Origin: Sweltsa coloradensis | Taxonomy: Eukaryota; Arthropoda; Insecta; Plecoptera; Chloroperlidae | Direction of reading: 5' to 3' | Assembly (NCBI GenBank): GCA_024449915.1 | Contig: JAMZAV010000152.1 | Span: forward strand, 558,001-622,000 | DNA length: 64,000 nucleotides | In this document: one piece after another, positions 43,740-54,500 of the stretch | How positions within the stretch are numbered: position 1 is the stretch's first letter | Layout: each line of letters begins with the position of its first letter | Program-made: the position numbers and the translations under genes | The notes under the pieces: model-generated | Databases searched by the model: none | What the model saw: the letters and a program-made list of their open reading frames with translations, nothing else | Told to the model about the DNA's origin: nothing

Positions 43740-43985
43740 TTTCTACGTCAGTTGTTGAATGGACGCCGCAAGGAAATGAGCCCGAGAAGGAAACTTGTGT
43801 TTGCTGAAGCTCCAGAGAGCGATAGAGAGGCACTTCCGGTTCGCGCGCTATCTGCTTCCGGTACTCCAGGCTCGGAGACAATTAGTGGCTGGGATACGAC
43901 ATTACCGGGACGAATGTGCATGGTGTTGAAGTTGAACTTAAGTTTGCCCCCCACCCCGGGATGGAAAAATAACTATTAGTACTGG
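43740..43985. promoter_or_regulatory. CpG-containing block upstream of the receptor gene start
   Basis: A GC-richer, CpG-containing stretch in AT-rich surroundings, 135-380 bp upstream of the receptor ATG. It could be promoter or 5' UTR. It also carries an open plus-strand frame (MSPRRKLVFAEAPESDREAL, ending WKNNY and stop) after a possible CAG acceptor, so a plus-strand exon cannot be excluded. Confidence 0.3.
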
Positions 43986-44129
43986 TACAGTATTTTTCAA
44001 TATACGCCTATATTTAGAAAAGTAATAATGAATTCAATGTATACACATGATAATTATAGAACCACATCAAAGTTGAGACTCAATGATTTTTGTTTCTAGT
44101 ATAGACTGCACAAAAACTACATTAATTTG

Positions 44130-44260
44130 GTATTGCATTCAGCTCACAACTTTTTTCTAAAACGCACCAAATGCACTTTAAAAACCTGATTTTCAAAATT
44201 TTCGCCTGCGGCATTATTGTTGGGGGGCGGAGCCCCAGTACTTGATCCTGAAAAAAATAA
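44130..44260 (-). repeat. Fragment related to the hAT-type element at 23312
   Basis: AAAACGCACCAAATGCACTT and AAAACCTGATTTTCAAAATT, then CGCCTGCGGC, match (inverted) the interior of the 23312-23949 element. Confidence 0.6.
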
Positions 44261-44339
44261 AAAATAAATTCAACACTGAACGTGCATGGTCGCTTGCGCT
44301 GGCAGCTCATATTTATTCGTTTTTACGATAGGACGATCA

Positions 44340-45020
44340 GGGGATGAGTCTATTACAACCGTCAGTGTTGGCTCGAGCATTAAGCGCGCGACTCTGATTC
44401 GGAAGCCGGGAGGTCCGGGTTCAAATCCCGTCGAGACCGACAATCCTAGCCAGCGGTTTAGACGAGGTCGTTTAACCGATTCCCACTCGAACACTGAAGA
44501 TAAGCAACCTCGGGCGTGGTCAAGGGTAGAGTAGGTGACCTCTCAACGATGAAACACACGTATACCGCTGGTTAGAGCAGATGGAGGGTTCGAGAGCTAG
44601 TGTAACGGTTTCGTTCTCCTCGACGTCTGCTCGGCAGTCCGGGTTAGTGGAGGAACCTATATGACTGTCAAGGTTACACCGTCCTTTCGGATGGGACGTT
44701 AAGCCGTTGGTCCCCTTGGTACTTTTCGAAAGGAGTAGGCTACGTGCCGGTGTGATATTTTATTCTTACCCATAGCCGGTCATTACTAGGTCCCGCACTT
44801 TGCAGGGAAACCAATTAGGTTAGAGGGTTAGGTTAGGGTAGGAGCCTCGAGCGAACTCGACCGTACAGTAGTAATGTCCCGCCGGGGGTAAAGATATTCC
44901 ATTACACCGGCACCGGGTTTCTCCTCTTCCCTTCTGTTCATACTTCATACTCATCCATCACCACTCATCGTCTCGAATATCCAAAGTGCATTAATATGAG
45001 ACGTTAAGCAATATCCAATC
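44340..45020 (+). repeat. Composite tRNA-like and 5S-related SINE
   Basis: A tRNA-like head (GTTGGCTCGAGCATTAAGCG, GGAGGTCCGGGTTCAAATCC) is followed by a 5S-like segment (TTCCCACTCGAACACTGAAG, AAGCAACCTCGGGCGTGG, GAGTAGGTGACC). The body has AACGGTTTCGTTCTCCTCGA and GGGACGTTAAGCCGTTGG. The 5S-related part and body match the reverse copy at 31665-32080. TTAGGTTAGGG-type repeats occur at 44810-44840. Confidence 0.65.
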
Positions 45021-45029
45021 GAATCAACC

Positions 45030-45215
45030 GACAATCCTGACTGAAGTTTTTTCCCCAGGATTCCTCAGTCGTTAATGCGAAAACAAGAGATTGAGTACTC
45101 TTAAACAGCCTTCGGACATCCTTTCACAATTGTCCTACCCGCAACATACCTAGTTATTGACACCTGAAGATTGGCATGAATTGCACCCTGGGCAGGCTTC
45201 CCACAAAAAATTATT
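45030..45215 (+). repeat. SINE family 2 body
   Basis: Reads ACCGACAATCCTGACTGAAG, CCTCAGTCGTTAATGCGAAA and CTTAAACAGCCTTCGGACAT, the inverse of the 27900-28040 copy. It lacks its own head. Confidence 0.55.
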
Positions 45216-45425
45216 ATAATATATATGAGTCCATTAAAAAACTTTTCAGTAAGGATGCCCGCTGTAAAGTAAACATGAGTTTTACTCAGTGGAGACATGG
45301 GGGGGGGGGGGGTAAACGCAGGTATACGGCGTATGCCAAAAAAGGGGGGGGAAGCATCTACTGCCCTGGCCCCTCCCCCTAGCTACAGCCCTGCTTCATT
45401 ATAGATCAAACATAAAATATATTAA

Positions 45426-46168
45426 CTAGGAAAACGCTTAAGTCCCGACGCGTTGATGGATGAGCTTTTTAAAATTTTAGTTTGCATGGGATATCTTTAC
45501 TTTTGCAAGTTCTTTGTTTGCTGCCTACGCATTGTAGCTGATTGTTGTCAAGTTTCTTTTGTTACCTGTCAATTGGTATTATTTACCGTAAAAAACTTAT
45601 ATTAAAAGCTTTATTTCTATAGATTCTGGCTAACTATTTAAACTTTTTCTTTTAAAAGGTACTACATCACCATAACCTTAATGTCCATGTATAATATGAA
45701 CGTTGTAGCCCCACCAGTTTGGTCAGAATTGGCCCAAATGGCACGAAAATATCGCACAAAAATCAAAAAACTTATATTAAAAGCTTTATTTCTATGGATT
45801 CTGGCTAACTTTTTCAACTTTTCTTTCAAAAGGTACTACATCACCATAAACCTTAATGTCCATGTATAATTTGAACGTTGTAGCCCCACCCGTTGGCAGA
45901 ATTGGCCCAAATGTCACGAAAATATCGCATTAAAAATCGAAAAAATCGTAAAAGTACGATATTCATAGAAATATGTCTTCGATTGTACCAAAACAATACA
46001 CCTCTAGTCAGAGATTTCGAGGTCCTGTCAATTTCATCAAGATCGGATAGCCGTTTGCCTGGTAGAGAGTGAACAAACAGACAAAAAAAAAAAGAAAAAA
46101 AAAAAACCCCGAGCTAAATTTTTGGGGTCATTGTGAAATTGAACTCTTTGCTTCGCTCATCCAATAAT
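45426..46168 (+). mobile_element. TTGGATGAGCG-family (Helentron-like) copy 9
   Basis: Starts ACTAGGAAAACGCTTAAGTC with CGACGCGTTGATGGATGAGC and ends TTGCTTCGCTCATCCAATAA. The internal module is present twice (45590-45760 and 45760-45910). Confidence 0.8.
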
Positions 46169-46720
46169 TCTCATTTATTGATGTAAACTTATGTGTAGGC
46201 TCTAAAAATGATGATGAGTATCAAAAGAACAATCTGGTAAAGTAAACCATTGGATTGACAAGAAGAAGGGGAAGAATGGTAGGATCATAGCATAGATACT
46301 GATCATAGTATCTTTAGGTAGGAATTAATCTCTGGAAAGAGAATTTAAATGATCAAGGGTATGCGACAAAACGTTAACTGCTCTGAGCATGTTATTCTTT
46401 ACAGCCTTTTTTTAAATCTAAAATTTATTTTTAAATTTCGAATGGTAGATACTTGATTTGTGAGTCGAGTACCAAATACCCCACTCAAAATACCTACTAC
46501 TTAGGACTACACACTATACAACTTATAGAGAGAGAACTTTTATTCTATTGTACAATACAATTGCCACAAGGACACAGAATAAAAATAACATTCATTGATT
46601 AACAACAAGTGAAAAAGAGGTTTAAAATTATTTAAATGCAAATACAAGAAATGAGTAATAATAGGCCTAATACAATTAAAAAATTACATGTTTAGACCAA
46701 AGGTGATTCCTAAGAAATAG
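46169..46720. other. Intergenic AT-rich spacer
   Basis: Lies between the receptor gene start and the end of the second minus-strand gene. No exon seen. Confidence 0.4.
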
Positions 46721-46724
46721 AAAT

Positions 46725-47035
46725 GGGCCCTTTTAATGCCACCATCGAAACATCTTGTATTAGTGTTTTGCCTAATTTAAAAGTATTGCAAAAATCAACA
46801 AAAAACTTTGGGAATGTCCTCCTTTGCACCAACAAACAATTCCGATGGCATGTATTGGGTTTGCATGGTATTTGTCTGCATAGTGTGGTATTGTTGGTTG
46901 GTAGATGTCCTGTTTTTCAGTGTTGACTTGCTCAGCTTGATTCCTCTGCGTTCAAAGCGTATCGTCGGGTCAAGTATGAAACCTTCCCTTGTAGTGGAAT
47001 TAACTGCTATGATGTTGATCATCAAACTAAACTAA
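46725..47035 (-). pseudogene. LINE-type reverse-transcriptase remnant (frameshifted)
   Basis: Three successive frames give INIIAVNSTTREGFILDPTI-RFE, then QVNTEKQDIYQPTIPHYADK and LFVGAKEDIPKVFC. These are pieces of one conserved stretch found in ORFs of many invertebrate retroelements, here broken by indels and stops. Confidence 0.5.
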
Positions 47036-48218
47036 ACACAATCAAAAGGTTTTTAAAAAATCAACAGGTTCAATAACTAGTAATTTAAATTGAATTAAGA
47101 GATATTAAATTTTTTAATACCAATCAAAGATTTGTTTTGCAAAATAAAAACACAAAATTGTTATAGAATATTTATTTTAATAAACATTTAAATCAAAACT
47201 TATACATTCAACAACCAACATGACTTGTGATCCATATTTATTTAACAATACATTCATCAATACAAGAAAATGATCATTTATTTGATCCATATCCTGAATT
47301 TACACAGGAAAACTATGTGGGTCAAATTTGACGAGTACTATTAGTACTGTAGGCCTAATATGTAGTGTGCTTACATATTTTAATATTTATTAAAATGAAG
47401 GTATTATTAAATTTATAAAAGGTTTAGCACCAAAATGCAAATGCCATAAGGCCAATAATCAAAGGTGAAAACAGATAAATAGGCAATTATTGGTAAAAAG
47501 TTTTAACTAAATTATTATTCTTATTTTATTGTTGTGAACTACATTCCATTTCCCATGCTGGTCACCAATTTTTACTAATATTCATGTTCTTTTCTTCATA
47601 CAAATAAAGTGGTAGTAGCTACTGTAATAGACGGGTTATGCGATTTGGAAAAAAACAGACGCTACAGAAACATACACAAACTTTTCAACTAATGATGATG
47701 ACTTGGAGAAGTGGTGCAATCTATAATTAATTATTTTTATTTTACTATTTGATATTATCTTATCAAAATGAGAACCACCCTACAAATTTAACTGTTATGT
47801 AACTTGTTTGGTCATCACTATGATAACTACCAAATACTAGAACTTTAGCTTATTTGAGTATTAAATTTTAACTGGAATTTGAAAATCTGGACGTTTTAGT
47901 AACTTGAAACATATATGTAGGCCCTACGCATCTACATTCTACATTATCAATTATTGAGATCAATTTCACATGGGAAATAAATAACGAGGCCCTACATATA
48001 ATTTGCTTCAATGTACTGTAATATTGCACGTACCAGTCCTCCAATTGCCTTTTAATATCTTAGTCACAATATAAATTATAAATATATGTACATACATAAT
48101 ATAAATTAGAGACTTGTGGTTGAAGATCGCTTGAACAAACAGGACCTACATTAATTACATAATTTACTAAGTCTCGTCTGTCACACTTCTCACTTGTGAG
48201 ATCAATTTATTACTTATG
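47036..48218. other. AT-rich sequence, possibly 3' part of the second minus-strand gene
   Basis: Strongly AT-rich with no convincing exon. Several TTTATT motifs (AATAAA on the minus strand), for example near 47170, could serve as poly(A) signals. If the second gene has more exons they may lie here, but none could be phased. Confidence 0.35.
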
Positions 48219-48372
48219 GGGCGTTTTCCATTGGCCGCACTCAGGTCGCACTAGTGCGCACTGGATTGCCACTTGTCTTTTCATTTGTTCAGTTTTGTGA
48301 TGTTATTCAAGTGGAGGTTGACAACAATGACATCTCCTGCACTCGCCGAGTGCATGCCAATGGAAAACTCCA
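48219..48372. mobile_element. Short inverted-repeat miniature element
   Basis: Ends GGGGCGTTTTCCATTGGC and GCCAATGGAAAACTCC are complementary; the core has GCACTCAGG / GTGCACTCGCCGAGTGC motifs. A related sequence with CACTCATTGGAAAAC lies at about 49330-49480. Confidence 0.65.
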
Positions 48373-48465
48373 TAAATAAATGTTAATGAGATCATTAGAA
48401 AGGAGAAACTGTATTGAGCAAGTAAAAACTCGTAACTCGGTGCTCAGTGGAGGACTTACACGTAC

Positions 48466-48584
48466 CAAAATAGGGGACAAACGGGCTTCGATTGCTATTT
48501 CAAGGCCTGCTTGACACAAATACGGAGCCCAGTTCTTTGGGTTCAACCCACTGCCACCTAGATTCTGACCAGCTAAGACAATGT
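48466..48584 (-). CDS. Second gene: last phased exon
   Basis: Acceptor TTTTCACAACACACAG, donor GTACGT. It encodes IVLAGQNLGGSGLNPKNWAP then YLCQAGLEIAIEARLSPIL. If the donor is not used, the frame runs on to a stop at 48307, with its last residues coming from the miniature element at 48219-48372. Splicing to an unseen exon is more likely. Confidence 0.65.
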
Positions 48585-51500
48585 CTGTGTGTTGTGAAAA
48601 CTGAAGGGTCTAACCAACCAACGCCTTTGTGATAGAGTTAAAATATCGCCTTGGTTCTACACATTACAAAGGCTCAGTCTCTACAAGATGGCTGATTTTA
48701 CTGCAGTGTTTTTGGAAATGGGTAACATTTTTAGTACGTATTGTGTCACAGGTCTTTACGAAGTAATTGTTGACCAAGTCACAATAACTTGTATGGTGAG
48801 TAGAGGCTAAAATCTGTGAGGTGTTATGAGAAAAACAAGGTTTTCACGGAACAAGTAAACATGAGACATCTTTAATAACCAGTAGTACTTTCTCTACCAT
48901 TGTAATGAAAACGAACAATAATATTATCTAAAAACTTAAAAAGTACTAACATGAATTTAAGAATATAGGCACTTTACACTTAAAAGTTTATAGCAACATT
49001 GATTGCTGCACTTTCTTAACTCTAGTAAAATGGTAACTTACAACTTGAAGCATATTCAATATTCATGGGAATAGTGTCGGATAACTGTGAAATAACATAT
49101 TTTCATTTACGAGTGTCTTAATAAAAATTTAAAGTGCTATATAATATTAATAGATATGTCATTTTGTGATAACATTATTTTAATTAGAAATATGGTAATT
49201 GGTAAGTTAGGTAGGTATTTGAAAACTATGAAAGTACAGTATATTAATTGATAGGACTCGTTTTGCAGTTATGTACCTTCAGGGTACATAATGTTACCTA
49301 TACAAGTTACAAGATTTGTGTTGGCATGCACTCAATGTGCACCAGAGTGCATTGTTGTTGGTATGCACTCAGCAAGTGCGCCTTCTGGCAGTGCGGTTCC
49401 CAATGAAACCTTGCCTTGAGACTTGATCTCGAGAAGGCGGTGTCTTCCGAGTGCTATTTAGTTCAGCACTCATTGGAAAACAAACACATGCCAAACGTCA
49501 CATTGTAATATGATTCACAAATTAGTTCGTAATTGGGCGTAGGGGTATTGCCAATGAAAAACAACATTTGATGCACTAGAACATTAAAATATAACATTAT
49601 AATTCCTGTTTAAGGGTTGAACGGGATTCAGTTCTTGTTCAAACTAAACTTTTACAAGGCACAGTTCTTGTGTGGCAAGTCGTTACCCACACTTAACGGA
49701 AACTAAAATAAATTACATCCAAACATACAAGACGTCACTGGTAGAACCATGGCACTGGACTTAAGAACAGTGTAGTATGAATGATGAGTTACGTAGCTGG
49801 CTGGAGTAGTTTCAATTAAAACATACATCGCTGGTAGAAGCGTCGCTCTGGACTTACGTACACCGGTTTTCCTTCATCTATGTGGAAAGCTAGCTTCTGA
49901 CTAATAGTATTCGGCTCCTCTCCACCCTGAAATCATAAGTTAATTAGATGTCAGTAACACTTTCCCCTTTACAATATCTTATACGTAGGTATCTGAATTA
50001 ATTTGTGTGGCTTGTTGGTCTTGTAGTTAGAAGCTCTGCTTCCAATGCAGAAGTCCAGAGTTCGATTCCCGCTATTGGCAGAAGTTTTTTAACTTCTGAT
50101 TTGGACTTAAGCCCATCAGTACTTGGCTTAGGAATACGTGAACGGTGACTATGGAGCCTTCTTAACAAGGCACGTAATAAATTCTAAGGTGGTTCTGAAT
50201 TAGCCTTGTTGATTCTGGCGCTGTCCACACGTGGAATCTTGTTCAGCTTGATTGAACATTGGTTGCAAAACCAAAAGCTGACCCTGGCAGACGCAGGAAA
50301 CGACGATGGATAATGATGACAATGAAAGTCGGTGATCTGTGTTTGAAAACATGTTTGCTAACAAAATTCAGACCAATACTATCTTGACAAATATCAACAA
50401 ACAAAAAGATAAGTAGAGGAAGGTATACTGTACACTGTACAGTACTAACAAACAGAAAGATTACGGTAGAAGGCCTACTAGTCTAGTACCTACCTACTAC
50501 CTAGTAAAGGATTGAAGAAAAATTTTCAATGCCACCATTGCAAAAGTCACACCAGTTAATTTTTAAAATGCAAGAAAGGAATGAGATGTACACTGATGTG
50601 AACATTATTATCAGCTTCATCAGCTTTCTCCACAACCTACCATAAAACTTCTGACATCAGCTCTCGAGGGCATATTCCACGTATCTCCCAGATTTTGCCG
50701 TTTTCTTTGACATTCCCGTATATTTTCATTGCGATTAACGACAGGGTAGGGACTGGACGACAGCAGATGGTCATATTTACCGATCACTCTTTGTGCCATA
50801 GACTCAATACTGTCGTAACTGTCTAGCCTGTATACGTTTTCGGAGGAGAGACAGTAGGGAGGGTAGGACCGACCAAACTGTTGAGACATACGTGCGCACT
50901 TGGACCCGTTGTAGTCGATATCAACTTTGTTCTTACAATCAAAGTTGCATACACTGGAATACTGATAGCGAGGCGGAGCTTTGGGGCAAGTGGTTTGCCT
51001 AGAAAACGCGTAGTTGAACATATTTGACTGACGGTACGCTGCTGGGGACTTAAAATGATAACTGGGAACAGCGGGCGTTACAGGGTCTATGAATTTTGAC
51101 GAAGTGTCGTTACTTAATGCGGATCGTTGTGAACGAGCGTCGTGGTTAGTATGGACCAGACCACGATCGTAACTTCTAAGGTATTCGACACTAGTCCGAC
51201 AAGGACTGGGATAGATGGGTTTGCGTTTCGGAGTTACACTAATGGCATCGAAAACCGAAGGCTTCGACACTCTTTGTACGCCGTCGGTGACTCTCCCAAG
51301 AGTTTCTTGGATGAACTTTATTGGATCCATAGTCATGACGATCTCTTCAGGGGTAACGTCCGGGGAGTATTCGAACGAGCCCCGGTCGGACTTCGAGCCG
51401 ACCACGCTCGGACTGAGGTCGAGCCTCGGGGAAGGATTCTGTTCGCCCGCGGCAGGAGCAAACGGATATTTGTTCAGGTCCAGACCCAACGGGTTTGTTT

Positions 51501-54500
51501 TGTCCGGCGGTGGAGGCTGCAGACTCAACGGGTCGCTCTCGTTCGCCTCGACCACTTCCTTCTCGAACTCGGCCTCCGGAAACAATTTCTTGTTTCGCTC
51601 CTTGTAGTCTTTCAATGTTGATAACATACCTGGAGAAGATAGAACACAAACGTCAAGTTCTGTAAGTGATAGTCACTGGATTCATTGACGACAACCAGTG
51701 GCGTATCCAGGGGGGAGGGCCCAGGGGGCTTGGTGTCCCCCCTGCAAAATCCCAGCTTAAATATTATATTCTACAAATCACCTAGGTTTACACAAAAATT
51801 AAATTAGGCTCCATCTATTCATTTTTCTTGTTTTTGTTCAGCAAAGCCCCTTAACTTCTTCTAAATAACATTCAACCACTTCAAAAATATGAATTTTTCA
51901 CAAAATTGCCTGCGGCGCTATTGTGGGGGGCATCTCATTGAGTCGTTCTTCCAAGCCCTCCCGAAATAAATTCCTGCGTACACCACTGGCGACAACTATC
52001 CATAAAAGAATGTTGTTAATTCGTTCTTAAGATTTTTTTCAGGATGTTCTCGGCAAGTTCATACAAGACATTGTTGTCGACCTGTACTTGAAACAAAAAA
52101 AACATTACTGACAGACAAGTGGTCATCCAAATCCAAACTTTTGTTTAAGTTCGGAACGTATCAAGCAATCATACAGGCCCATTAACATGATTTGAACAAA
52201 TAGGAAGATTTAGCTAAGATTTACCTATTTTAAATTTTAATACATTTTACGGACATTAAAGAAATGAGAGAAAGAGAAGTGAAAGACACAGTTGAAATGG
52301 ATCCTGCCAGAAGCAGGAAACGGCAATGGATGATGATGAATATATTTTTATTTTTATTCAAGGGTAACTATAACCTTGTAAGCACTAGGTTCAATACAGA
52401 TCAAATTACCAATGTCAAAACGAGAAACATCATGATTAGAGATGGTGTTTTATAGCATTAACTATAAAAGCGACAAAAATAAGAATGTCATTTTTCATAT
52501 TTTTTTTCACTTTTCTCGACCTTTCACTTAAAATGGGCGAGTTTAAAGGTATGTTTATTTTCGCGAATTTTAAACGGCTTTAAACGCGATGAACTTGCTT
52601 TTTTGCGATATACGCACGAAATTGGGTAATTTTGTAAAAAGTCGTAAATAAATGGATTTTCTGGTAATTTTTCGTAAAATACATAATTTTTTATCTTGTG
52701 GCCGTGCCCTGTCGAGCTGCAGTCTTAATGAAGAAGTCCCCAAAATCACCGCTAGAGAGGTCTACGGTCACAACTAGCGCCTACTAGAATTTCGATTCAC
52801 TTTATATACCGTAATCTAAAAAATATATACATATTTTTTCATTATTCAACGAACGACGACCAAAAAAAAATTAATGCTATATAAACGCTATTTTTGAAAT
52901 AATTAACGCTATTTTTTCATTTTTTTAATGCTATAAAACACTATCTCTAATCATGATAGTGTTAGCATTTGTTTTATGTTAGTAAGGTGTGGATATGAAT
53001 CTGGTACTTCTTATCTTCATACCTGGCTGTGGGGAAGCATATTTATCTGGGCCACATATCTGCAGCGTCAGATTGTGAATGTTTTCCTCGTCAACAATTT
53101 TTCCAGCTTCCTTCAGAGATCTCTCACACCTGAAAGATAGAGCGTTAAAATAAAATAAGTAGGGCTGTGCGAGTCTCGACTTTTCGAGATTCGAGCGAGA
53201 TTAAAGTGCTGCTCGAATCTCGCTCGATCTCGAGATCATACTGCTCGGAAAAACGAGTCTCGCTCGATCTCAATCTCAAATTGCTCGAAAAATCTAGTCT
53301 CGAGATATCTCAGTCACGAACCACGGTGGTCGTAATTATGCGGGACATTGCGTTATGCGACGTGGTAAAGTAATATTTATTCCCCGATTTTTGCGTAATA
53401 ATTTCATATTGCCATGCCACATTGTCGAGAAATCTCTAGGCCTAGACGAGCTAGGCCTAGGCCAAAGGCTGTAGGCCTAGGCCTAACAGAGTCCCGGTTC
53501 CATTCCGTGATCGGAGCTTTGATAAACCCGCAGATCGGAGGCCTAGGGCCTACTAACAAATGACGCATAAAATAGGATTCACTTTAAAACACTTTCCTCT
53601 AGAGAAGTTCAACAGAACGGAAGCTAGGCTAGGTACTTCTAGTACTAGCATACACCCAATAAGTGACAACAAGACATCCATCTACATTTTATTTTAGGCC
53701 TAGTCGAAATTTCACAAATTCGTTGCCAACGCGCATGCGTCTGTCGACGCGCACACAGATTGCGCATTTGACTGGTGCGTGAATCGTTAGGCAGACTTGG
53801 CTAACCTTCCCCCACCACCGCGCGCTCACGGCTCGCTTGCGATGCCACTATACACGTTTATAGGCGGACATCGTTCACAGTGCGCTGTAGCAGGGTGGTA
53901 ACGGGTGGGATTGTGAAAGAAGGGTTCGCTGGTTCAAACCTCCGACGATGTGTTTTTTTTTTTTTTTTTTTTTTGGAAGTCCATTATCTGTGCCATTGTA
54001 TTTTAAATAGAAACGTTAAAGGTTTTGAAGGTATTTTTGTTTATTTTTTAATAATAATTAATTAAACTCCTTTCCGGGTAAAATTACTTTATATTTTAAA
54101 TAGAAACGTTAAGGTTTTGAAGTTTTTTTTTATTTTATTTCCTCACGTCCGCTTTAATGAATATTATTTACCTAATATTATAATGTCCCGCTTTTAAAAT
54201 TAATTAGGGTTAACTATTTCTTTGAACTGCGCGGCAGATATTATGTGATGCGTGCGCATCCTGAGACGTGGGTTAGCATGGTGCGCGCGCCACGCCAGAC
54301 AGAGAGGGAAAAGGTTAGCCAAGTCGGCACGATGTCATATTATTGACTGGTCACTGGTAGCGCACTCTATCGAGCAAGCTACTGAACTGAAGCGTGATTT
54401 GTGAAGTTGGAGGTAGAGAGCAGAGAGCGCTTTATCGACTCGTTATCGACTCTAACGGAGAAACTACTTTATCGGTTTTTCTTACGACATTCCTATCTCG

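Noticed and set aside
43752..43979. 75-residue plus-strand protein MLNGRRKEMSPRRKLVF...
   Set aside because: It lies in the CpG-containing block just upstream of the receptor start and has no partner exons or domain; kept only as an uncertain note in the promoter entry.
51142..51621. Plus-strand frames of 159 and 130 residues
   Set aside because: They are antisense to the large exon of the second gene, which has matching splice sites and phases on the minus strand.
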